Source of the DNA: DATNIC01 sp035604635
GTDB lineage: Bacteria; Vulcanimicrobiota; Vulcanimicrobiia; Vulcanimicrobiales; Vulcanimicrobiaceae
Direction: 5' to 3'
NCBI GenBank assembly: GCA_035604635.1
Contig: DATNIC010000098.1
Coordinates: 1-11,519, forward strand
Length of the DNA stretch: 11,519 nt
Shown: piece after piece, positions 5,928 to 11,519 of the stretch
Position numbering within the stretch: position 1 is the first letter of the stretch
Layout: each line of letters begins with the position of its first letter
Program-made: the position numbers and the translations under genes
The notes under the pieces: generated by a model
Database searches by the model: none
Told to the model about the DNA's origin: nothing
What the model saw: only the letters and a program-made list of their open reading frames with translations

Positions 5928-6743
5928 CTGGCAAAGCAGCGCCGGCGGACGGCGTTCGGCCGGCCGACGGTCCAATCGATCGATCGAACGCTTGACGTCC
6001 TCGAAGCGCTCTCGAGCCGCCGCGCCCCGACCGGGATCAGCGACCTCGCCCACCAAGTCGGCCTTCACGTCAGCACGGTCCACCGGCTGCTCGCGACCCT
6101 CGTCGACCGCGGATACGTCCGCCAGGATCCCGAGACGTCGCGCTACCATCTCGGCTCGCGCGTCTTTGCGCTGGCGAGCGCCGCGGACGTGCATCTCGAC
6201 GTCCGGCTCGTCGCGCGGCCGTTCTTGGAGCGCCTCATGCGTGCCGCGGCAGAGACCGCAAACCTCGTGATCGCGACGCAAGACGAGGTGGTGTACATCG
6301 ACCAAGTCGAGAGCGCGCAACTCGTCAAAATGTTCACGCAGCCGGGGATGCGCGCACCGTTGTACTGCACGGGCTGCGGCAAGGTCATCCTCGCCTACCG
6401 CTCGCCCGAGGCGATCGAGCCGGTCCTCGAGGGCCCGCTGCCGCGACACACCGCGCACACGATTTCCGCGCGACCGGCGCTCGAGGTCGAGCTCGAACGC
6501 ATTCGCAAAGACGGCTTCGCCGTCGACAACGAGGAGATGGAAGACGGGGTGCGCTGCATCGCGGTCCCGGTCTTCGACCGCCGGGGCGAGATCGCGGCGG
6601 CCCTTTCCGTCTCCGGACCGACGACCCGCATGACGGTGCAGCGCGTGACGTCGCTCGCCCCCACCGCAAAGGGAATCGCACTCGAGCTTTCGCAGGCATT
6701 GGGGTACCAAGCGGAGCCGTTGCTGGCAAGCGCAACATCGTAG
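5928..6743 (+). CDS. IclR-family transcriptional regulator (CTG start)
   Basis: The protein has 271 residues when read from CTG 5928. The N-terminal winged helix-turn-helix spans about residues 13-75: VQSIDRTLDVLEAL, then ISDLAHQVGLHVSTVHRLLATLVDRGYV in two helices, then the wing at RYHLGSRVF. The C-terminal effector-binding domain (about 90-265) has the IclR landmarks YIDQVES, LYCTGCGKVILAY, GFAVDNEEMEDGVRCIAVPVFD and AALSVSGP. The first conventional start in frame is GTG 6189 (residue 88), which would remove the whole DNA-binding domain, so CTG is strongly favoured. IclR proteins LtbR (Corynebacterium) and NdgR (Streptomyces) sit beside leuCD and control leucine genes. The location here suggests a similar role, but the effector is unknown. 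The stop is six bases before the ppx start, so it may be cotranscribed with the phosphate genes. Confidence 0.92.
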   Translation: MAKQRRRTAFGRPTVQSIDRTLDVLEALSSRRAPTGISDLAHQVGLHVSTVHRLLATLVDRGYVRQDPETSRYHLGSRVFALASAADVHLDVRLVARPFLERLMRAAAETANLVIATQDEVVYIDQVESAQLVKMFTQPGMRAPLYCTGCGKVILAYRSPEAIEPVLEGPLPRHTAHTISARPALEVELERIRKDGFAVDNEEMEDGVRCIAVPVFDRRGEIAAALSVSGPTTRMTVQRVTSLAPTAKGIALELSQALGYQAEPLLASATS

Positions 6744-6749
6744 AGGGTC

Positions 6750-8300
6750 ATGCTGTTCGGTGCGATCGACGTCGGGACGAACTCGATTCACCTGATCGTC
6801 GTCGAGTTTGAAGAAGGCCTAGCGAGCGCACGGGTCGTCTACAAAGCGCGCGAGATGGTGCGTTTGGGCAGCGGCGACGCCCTGGCGCGAGGCGAACTCG
6901 ATCCGCAATCGATCGAACGCGGCGTCGTGGCGATCGCGCGCTTCGTCGATTCGGCGCGCGCGCGCGGTGCCGATCATATCCGCGCGGTCGCGACGTCGGC
7001 CGTCCGCGAGGCCTCGAATGCCGAACGATTCGTGCGCGCGGTCGAACAAGTTACGGGCGTGCGCGTCGAGGTGCTCGGCGAACTCGACGAAGCGCGCTTG
7101 ATCTACGAGGGCGTCGCAGGCGGCTTCCCGATCTACGATCGGGTCGTCTGCATTTTGGACATCGGCGGCGGCTCGACCGAGTTCATCGTCGCCGACGCGC
7201 ACCGGCCTCATGCTCTCGAAAGCGTGCGGCTCGGAAGCTTGAGGCTCTACGATGCTTTCTTACGAGGCCACGACGACCAACGGGTAGCGGCGGGACCGAT
7301 GATCGAAGAGATCCGCCGAGTCCTTGCACCCGTGCTCGCGCGCCTGACCGAATACGACTTCGACCTCGTCGTCGGGACGTCGGGGACGGTCATGGGGCTA
7401 GCCGCGCTCGACGCCCACGCGCACGGCCAACCGGTTAGCCGCGTCCACGGCTATGAGCTCCGCCTCGACCGGCTGCGCGATATCCAGGCGGAGATGCTCG
7501 AAATGACCGAAGCTGAGCGCAAGCGGATGCCCGGGATGAACGTGCGCCGCGCCGACATCATCGTCGCCGGCAATGCCGTCTTGATCGAAGCCCTGTCCGG
7601 CTTGCGCGCAAATAGCCTGATCGTCTCGGAACGGGCGTTACGCGACGGCATCGTCGCCGAGTTCATCGAGAGCGAGCGCAAGAGCGACATCCTGGTCGAT
7701 GCGACGACACTGCGCCGGCGCGCGATCGAGATGCTCGCGAAACGCTATCAAAGCGGCGGCATGCACGAACGGCAAGTCGCTTCGCTCGCGCTCCTGCTGT
7801 TCGACCGTCTCTCGGTGCTGCACGGACTCGATTCGTCCGACCGTGAGCTGCTCTATGCGGCGGCGATCGCGCACGACATCGGGCGCTACGTCAACCCGAG
7901 CGCACATCACAAGCACGGCGCGTACCTGGTTCGAAACTCACCGCTGGCCGAGTGGCAGCCCCGGGAGCTTGAGATCATCGCCTCGGTCGTTCGCTATCAC
8001 CGCAAGGCCCTGCCCAAGCCGACGCACTTCGAGGTCGTGACCGCCTCCCCCGAGGAGCGCCGGCGCGTCGAGGCTTTGGCGAGCCTCCTCCGAATTGCCG
8101 ATGGCCTGGACGCACGGCACCTCGGGGCTGTCTATGGCCTCGAGATCGAATGGCGCGCCCGCACACTTGTCATTTTGGTGCAGGCCGACCAGGACGTCTC
8201 GAGCGAACTTGCGGGGGCCACGTTCAAGGCTGACCTTTTCGAGCGGACCTTTGGGACCCGTATCCAATTCGAACCCGCGACCATGCGAGAACGAGTGTGA
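6750..8300 (+). CDS. ppx: Ppx/GppA-type exopolyphosphatase/pppGpp phosphatase with C-terminal HD domain
   Basis: It likely releases phosphate from polyphosphate and/or converts pppGpp to ppGpp; sequence alone does not separate the two. The protein has 516 residues, like full-length E. coli Ppx and GppA. The actin-like ATPase fold shows AIDVGTNSIHLIVVEF (5-20), the acidic catalytic segment GELDEARLIYEG (E114 in the place of the catalytic glutamate) and DIGGGSTEF (137-145). A C-terminal HD-type domain follows, with AIAHDIGRY (H375, D376), HHKHG and VVRYHRKALPK. The ATG at 6750 is preceded by GAGGG at only two bases' spacing, so translation may depend on coupling to the IclR gene ending six bases upstream. 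The stop overlaps the response-regulator start (GTGA), tying its synthesis to the phosphate two-component system. Confidence 0.92.
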   Translation: MLFGAIDVGTNSIHLIVVEFEEGLASARVVYKAREMVRLGSGDALARGELDPQSIERGVVAIARFVDSARARGADHIRAVATSAVREASNAERFVRAVEQVTGVRVEVLGELDEARLIYEGVAGGFPIYDRVVCILDIGGGSTEFIVADAHRPHALESVRLGSLRLYDAFLRGHDDQRVAAGPMIEEIRRVLAPVLARLTEYDFDLVVGTSGTVMGLAALDAHAHGQPVSRVHGYELRLDRLRDIQAEMLEMTEAERKRMPGMNVRRADIIVAGNAVLIEALSGLRANSLIVSERALRDGIVAEFIESERKSDILVDATTLRRRAIEMLAKRYQSGGMHERQVASLALLLFDRLSVLHGLDSSDRELLYAAAIAHDIGRYVNPSAHHKHGAYLVRNSPLAEWQPRELEIIASVVRYHRKALPKPTHFEVVTASPEERRRVEALASLLRIADGLDARHLGAVYGLEIEWRARTLVILVQADQDVSSELAGATFKADLFERTFGTRIQFEPATMRERV

Positions 8301-9013
8301 CGACAGCGACAGCTGCACCGGCCGCGACCCGGAAGAAGATCCTCGTCGTCGACGACGAGTCGGCGATCCTGCAAACCCTGCGCTTCAATCTCGAACGAAG
8401 CGGCTATACCGTCTGCACGGCCGGCGACGGCCGTTCGGCGATTGCGCTGGCCGCAAGCGAAAAGCCGGATCTGGTGATCTTGGACATCATGCTGCCGATT
8501 CTGGACGGGATCGAAGCGTGCAAAGAGATTCGCAAGGCCAGCGGCGTCCCGATCATCATGCTGACGGCGAAGGAGCAAGAGATCGACAAAGTCCTCGCGC
8601 TCGAGCTCGGCGCCGACGACTACGTCACCAAACCGTTTTCGCTTGGAGAGTTTCTCGCGCGCATCAAAGCGCGCTTACGGCGCGCCGACGGCGACGGGAA
8701 CGGGTCGCGCAACGAGGCGATCACGGTCTCGGATCTGACGCTCGATCCGTCGCGGCAGCGGCTGGTCGTCCGAGGGCGTGAAGTTTCCCTTGCCCCCAAG
8801 GAATTTCGCCTGCTCCACGTCCTCATGGAAAACCGCGGCCGTATCGTGACGCGCCAGATGCTGCTGGAAAAAGTCTGGGGCTATGATTTCGAGGGCGAGC
8901 ACCAAACGATCAGCGTGCACATTCGGTGGCTGCGTGAGAAGATCGAAATCGATCCGAACAACCCGCGCCACATCGTCACCGTTCGCAGCCGCGGGTACAT
9001 GTTCAAGGAATAA
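8297..9013 (+). CDS. phoB: PhoB/RegX3-type response regulator (OmpR family)
   Basis: Cytoplasmic transcription factor activated by phosphorylation. The protein has 238 residues. The receiver domain (about 14-126) has the acidic pair in VVDDE (D19-D20), phosphoacceptor D63 in LVILDIMLP, switch T90 in IIMLTAKE and K112 in YVTKPFS. The C-terminal winged-helix DNA-binding domain (about 140-238) has LAPKEFRLLHVLMENRGRIVTR, in two stretches, and SVHIRWLREKIE ending in VRSRGYMFKE. The start is GTG at 8297, overlapping the ppx stop. The Pho assignment comes from the adjacent PhoR-like kinase, pstB and repeated TTAA boxes, since the family alone is broad. It is the likely protein that binds the boxes at 10184-10452 and 11365-11415. 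Confidence 0.93.
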   Translation: MTTATAAPAATRKKILVVDDESAILQTLRFNLERSGYTVCTAGDGRSAIALAASEKPDLVILDIMLPILDGIEACKEIRKASGVPIIMLTAKEQEIDKVLALELGADDYVTKPFSLGEFLARIKARLRRADGDGNGSRNEAITVSDLTLDPSRQRLVVRGREVSLAPKEFRLLHVLMENRGRIVTRQMLLEKVWGYDFEGEHQTISVHIRWLREKIEIDPNNPRHIVTVRSRGYMFKE

Positions 9014-9019
9014 CGACTC

Positions 9020-10198
9020 GTGACACTGGTACCGGAGATGTTCGCTCTGCTCGCCCTCGGCGCACTGGGCGGTTTCGGTCTCGCGCGGATCGTCTTCGCC
9101 GAGCGCGCACCGTCGCAGCAAGCTGACGAGGCGATTGCCGACATCGATCCGGAACGGCGGGCCGACGGGCGCTTCGAACGGTTGATCCGTAATCTGCCGC
9201 TCGCGGCGATGACCTTCGGGCGGCGCGGTACGATCGTTTCCTTCAATCCGACGGCGGCGGCGCTGTTCGGCCTCGATCCGCAGCGGACGATCGGGAAAAC
9301 GCTTATCGAGGCGATCCCTTCGGTCGAGCTCGAGCGCCAAGTCAATGCGGCGTTGCGGGGTGAGAGTTCGATGCGCTCGATCGTCATTTCGGAGATCGAG
9401 TCGGAACGGACGTTCAACATCGCCGCTTTCCCGACCGATGCCGACGGCGACGTCGTCCTGATCGCCAGCGATCAGACCCAGCTCGTCGCGCTCGAAAAAG
9501 TCCGGCACGAGTTCATCTCCAACGTTTCGCACGAATTGCGCACGCCGCTCTCGTCGATCAAGCTGATGGTCGAGACGGTCTTGCTGTCGGAAGGGGACAC
9601 CGAGGCCGGCGCAATGTTCTTGCCTAAGGTGCTGCGCGAAGTCGACCGGATGGTCCAGCTGGTCGAGGATCTCTTGCAAGTGGCGCACTCGGAATCGGGG
9701 CGGTTGGCGCTCCGGCGCGAATGGTTTGATTTGAGCGCGTTCGCGAGTTCGAACGTCAATATGTTCACGCAGCGTGCGCAGGCGCTCGACATCCGTCTGC
9801 GGATCGAAGCTCCCGCGGGCTTGCAAGTTCAAGGCGACCGCAACCGGCTCACGCAAGTCTTCGTCAATCTGCTCGACAACGCGCTGCGTCACACGCCGGC
9901 GGGCGGCAGCGTCACCGTAACGGTGGAGCGGCAAGACGACGAGGCGGTTTTTTCCGTCCACGACACCGGGATCGGGATCCCGTACAACGACCTGCCGCAC
10001 ATCTTCGAACGCTTCTACGTCGTCGAGCGCTCCCGTGCGCGCGAGATCAGCGGGACCGGGCTCGGCTTGTCGATTGCCAAGCAGCTGCTCGAAGCGCACG
10101 GCGGCTCGATCAGCGCCGAGTCCGTTCTGGGCTCGGGGGCAACGTTCACCTGCCGCATCCCCGTCGGTGTGCCGGCTGTCGAAACCAAGGTCTCTTAA
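9020..10198 (+). CDS. phoR: PhoR/SenX3-type sensor histidine kinase
   Basis: Membrane-anchored kinase partner of the preceding regulator; 392 residues from GTG 9020, with AAGGAA nine bases upstream. One N-terminal hydrophobic segment (about 7-27) is followed by a PAS domain (about 52-155; LPLAAMTFGRRGTIVSFNPTA, in part). HisKA carries phosphoacceptor H171 in FISNVSHELRTPLSSIK. The ATPase domain has the N box VNLLDNALRHTPAGG (N287), G1 DTGIGIP (315-321), F box IFERFY and G2 GTGLGLSIAKQLLEAHGG. There is no sizeable extracytoplasmic sensor domain, as in PhoR and SenX3. Those sense phosphate through the Pst transporter and PhoU, consistent with pstB nearby. The last codons and the stop lie inside the first Pho-box-like cluster. 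Confidence 0.93.
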   Translation: MTLVPEMFALLALGALGGFGLARIVFAERAPSQQADEAIADIDPERRADGRFERLIRNLPLAAMTFGRRGTIVSFNPTAAALFGLDPQRTIGKTLIEAIPSVELERQVNAALRGESSMRSIVISEIESERTFNIAAFPTDADGDVVLIASDQTQLVALEKVRHEFISNVSHELRTPLSSIKLMVETVLLSEGDTEAGAMFLPKVLREVDRMVQLVEDLLQVAHSESGRLALRREWFDLSAFASSNVNMFTQRAQALDIRLRIEAPAGLQVQGDRNRLTQVFVNLLDNALRHTPAGGSVTVTVERQDDEAVFSVHDTGIGIPYNDLPHIFERFYVVERSRAREISGTGLGLSIAKQLLEAHGGSISAESVLGSGATFTCRIPVGVPAVETKVS

Positions 10199-10223
10199 TA
10201 CGAGAATAAGCTCTTTATAACGT
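10184..10223 (+). promoter_or_regulatory. Pho-box-like repeat cluster A (degenerate)
   Basis: Octamers CTTAATAC (10194), AATAAGCT (10205) and TATAACGT (10216) lie at an exact 11-bp period, with a weaker ACCAAGGT (10184) ten bases before the first. Spacing is the same as in clusters B and C, but only one unit has a full TTAA core. The cluster covers the end of phoR and lies 21 bases before the 60-codon ORF. AAGGTCTCTTAA (10187-10198) recurs exactly at 10416-10427 in cluster B. Confidence 0.45.
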
Positions 10224-10244
10224 CGGCCTCCCATACTCAGGGCG

Positions 10245-10427
10245 ATGGCTACGACGTCGAAGCGCACGATCAAGCGCCTGTCGCTGTCGCGCGCGGAGCG
10301 TCGGCGCAGGGAGTACCTGGAACTGGTTCAGCGCTGCTGGCCGTCGTTGACGCTCCGCGATGCCCACGATCTGCAACCTGAACCCGAGCAGTCGTCGCGC
10401 GTCCGTATCTTGGTTAAGGTCTCTTAA
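10245..10427 (+). CDS. Small hypothetical protein, 60 residues
   Basis: ATG 10245 to TAA 10425-10427. Codon use matches the neighbours, with G/C-rich third positions. The N-terminal half is basic and probably helical (KRTIKRLSLSRAERRRREYL), the C-terminal half shorter and mixed, ending RVRILVKVS. It has no signal peptide, membrane span, cysteine pair or known motif. The ribosome site is weak (CAGGGCG). It lies between phoR and pstB with Pho-box-like clusters at both ends, and its stop codon lies inside the second. It may be a small Pho-regulon protein, perhaps nucleic-acid binding by charge, or a non-functional ORF. No function is assigned. Confidence 0.5.
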   Translation: MATTSKRTIKRLSLSRAERRRREYLELVQRCWPSLTLRDAHDLQPEPEQSSRVRILVKVS

Positions 10428-10452
10428 GATTTACTTAAGCCTGGCTTAACGT
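10413..10452 (+). promoter_or_regulatory. Pho box B upstream of pstB
   Basis: Four octamers with TTAA cores: GTTAAGGT (10413), CTTAAGAT (10423), CTTAAGCC (10434) and CTTAACGT (10445), spaced 10, 11 and 11 bp. The last three match the cyanobacterial Pho-box form, PyTTAA octamers separated by 3 bp, closely. The cluster ends 125 bases before the pstB start. It is probably bound by the PhoB-type regulator encoded upstream. I could not pick a convincing -10 element after it. Confidence 0.78.
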
Positions 10453-10577
10453 CGCATTGCGACGATGGGCTTCGATTCGCCACGCACGCAGCATGGCGAT
10501 TTCAGTTCCACGGGCAGCAGGGGTGCGGCGTGCTCGGCAATCCTGAGCCTTTTGCCATTTCTCAAAAAGGCAGACTC

Positions 10578-11357
10578 ATGTCAGACCCGGTAGCCGTTCA
10601 AACGCAGGACAAGATCGTAGCGGAGCACGTGGATATCCACTACGGCCCGTTTCACGCGATCAAAGACGCTTCGCTGACGATCCCGGCACGTAGCGTCACG
10701 GCGCTCATCGGGCCGTCGGGTTGCGGGAAATCGACGTTTCTCCGCGCGCTCAACCGGATGCACGACCTGACCCCCGAAGCGCGCGTAACGGGGACGATCT
10801 CGATGGACGGGATCGACATCTACGGGGCGGTCGTCGATCCGGTCATGATCCGGCACCGCATCGGGATGGTTTTTCAGCGTCCCAACCCATTTCCGAAGAC
10901 CATTTTTGAGAATGTCGTCTACGGCCCGCGCATCTACGGCGAACGCAATCAAGCAAAGCTCATGGAGATCTGCGAGCGTAGCCTGCGCCGAGCAGCCCTT
11001 TGGGACGAAACGAAGGACCGGCTGAATCACTCGGCCATGGGGCTTTCCGGCGGACAGCAGCAGCGGTTGTGCATCGCGCGGGTCATGGCAGTCGAGCCGG
11101 AGGTCATCTTGATGGACGAGCCGGCTTCCGCGCTCGATCCGATCGCTACGGCCAAGATCGAAGAGTTGATTGCGCAAATCAAACAGAACTACACCGTCGT
11201 CATCGTCACGCATTCGATGCAGCAAGCGGCCCGCGTCTCGGAGTTTACCGCCTTTTTCATGCTCGGAGTGATCGTCGAGCACGGCGAAACGACGCAGATC
11301 TTCACGAGACCCCAGGAGAAGCAGACGGAAGACTACATCACCGGGCGTTTCGGGTGA
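10578..11357 (+). CDS. pstB: Phosphate ABC transporter ATP-binding protein
   Basis: Cytoplasmic ATPase of the high-affinity Pst phosphate importer, working with PstC/PstA and PstS, which are not seen in this window. The protein has 259 residues, normal for PstB. It shows Walker A GPSGCGKS (45-52), Q-loop Q100 in MVFQRPNPFPKTIFENV, signature LSGGQQQR (156-163), Walker B VILMDEP (176-182) and switch H212 in IVTHSMQQA. RPNPFPKTI and the LTPEARVTG insertion are typical of PstB. ATG 10578 is chosen because AAAAAGG lies seven bases upstream (10564-10570). An in-frame GTG at 10530 would add 16 residues without a good ribosome site. The gene is preceded by Pho box B and followed by Pho box C. Confidence 0.97.
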   Translation: MSDPVAVQTQDKIVAEHVDIHYGPFHAIKDASLTIPARSVTALIGPSGCGKSTFLRALNRMHDLTPEARVTGTISMDGIDIYGAVVDPVMIRHRIGMVFQRPNPFPKTIFENVVYGPRIYGERNQAKLMEICERSLRRAALWDETKDRLNHSAMGLSGGQQQRLCIARVMAVEPEVILMDEPASALDPIATAKIEELIAQIKQNYTVVIVTHSMQQAARVSEFTAFFMLGVIVEHGETTQIFTRPQEKQTEDYITGRFG

Positions 11358-11364
11358 CCGCTTT

Positions 11365-11415
11365 CTTAAGCGTTGTTAATAAAGGGTTAGAGATTCCTTA
11401 ATGTCCCCTTGATTC
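11365..11415 (+). promoter_or_regulatory. Pho box C between pstB and the next gene
   Basis: Octamers CTTAAGCG (11365), GTTAATAA (11375), GTTAGAGA (11386), CTTAATGT (11397) and CTTGATTC (11408) are spaced 10, 11, 11 and 11 bp, the same phase as cluster B with one extra unit. It starts eight bases after the pstB stop and lies 79 bases before the next ATG. It probably gives the next gene its own phosphate-starvation promoter. Confidence 0.75.
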
Positions 11416-11494
11416 AGTTCCGGTAGCGTGAATAGCGAGTGGCTTTGTCTTTTCAGATCCCACTTTTCAACGTTGTTAGGAGAATCCAAGACTT

Positions 11495-11519
11495 ATGAAG
11501 ATCGCAGTTGCTCGACGGG
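11495..11519 (+). CDS. Start of an unidentified gene (partial), possibly a Pho-regulon secreted protein
   Basis: ATG 11495 opens a frame that reads MKIAVARR to the window edge. TTAGGAG (11476-11482) lies upstream at a long spacing of 12 bases. A short basic start of this kind could be the n-region of a signal peptide, as in PstS, and the Pho box ahead supports a phosphate-related gene. Eight residues are not enough to decide. Confidence 0.4.

Noticed and set aside
6189..6743. IclR gene starting at GTG 6189
   Set aside because: It would lack the helix-turn-helix, which is intact and in frame upstream behind a perfect Shine-Dalgarno and CTG.
8675..10273. 532-codon minus-strand open frame opposite phoB and phoR
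   Set aside because: Same antisense composition, crosses both genes and their gap; the + strand motifs are complete.

Overview
This is a GC-rich, densely packed chromosomal segment from a free-living bacterium. Nearly everything reads on the + strand and falls into two amino-acid/phosphate blocks. Lineage cannot be proved from this window. The short class I ketol-acid reductoisomerase, frequent GTG/TTG/CTG starts and TTAA-type Pho boxes resembling the cyanobacterial pattern suggest a Terrabacteria-side lineage such as Eremiobacterota (WPS-2), Actinobacteria-like or cyanobacteria-related groups. This is a low-confidence guess.

Block 1 (about 1-5507) is branched-chain amino acid synthesis. The tail of an unidentified gene (2-151) is followed at once by copy 1 of a roughly 116-bp structured repeat (150-265). 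Then come a promoter (269-298) and a 26-codon leader ORF (308-388) with the run LLVLVGLI. An 11-bp antiterminator helix (359-369/420-430) competes with a strong intrinsic terminator (415-449). This is a classical ribosome-mediated attenuator ahead of ilvC. ilvC, ilvB and a very short ACT-type small subunit (ilvN/ilvM-like) follow with tight or overlapping junctions. Copy 2 of the repeat (3460-3577) fills the gap to leuC, and leuD follows after 3 bases. Together these genes encode acetohydroxyacid synthase, ketol-acid reductoisomerase and isopropylmalate isomerase. ilvD, leuA, leuB and ilvE are not in the window.

Between the blocks, a small minus-strand gene of unknown function (5497-5844) overlaps the end of leuD tail to tail. 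It is divergent from an IclR-family regulator (5928-6743) whose start is best read as CTG behind a perfect Shine-Dalgarno. IclR regulators beside leuCD are known from actinobacteria (LtbR, NdgR), so this one may control the leucine genes.

Block 2 (6750-11519) is phosphate and polyphosphate physiology. A Ppx/GppA phosphatase with an HD domain overlaps a PhoB-type response regulator by GTGA. A PhoR/SenX3-like histidine kinase comes next, then a 60-codon unknown ORF, pstB and the first codons of another gene. Three clusters of TTAA-centred repeats, at 10184-10223, 10413-10452 and 11365-11415, share one 10-11-11 spacing pattern. They look like PhoB operators in front of the small ORF, pstB and the next gene. 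The block therefore combines the phosphate sensor pair, its likely target operators, the transporter ATPase and a polyphosphate/ppGpp-handling enzyme.

The least explained features are the two-copy repeat with a compensatorily changed stem, the short unknown genes, and the shared geometry of the Pho boxes. I saw no insertion sequence, CRISPR, tRNA or rRNA.
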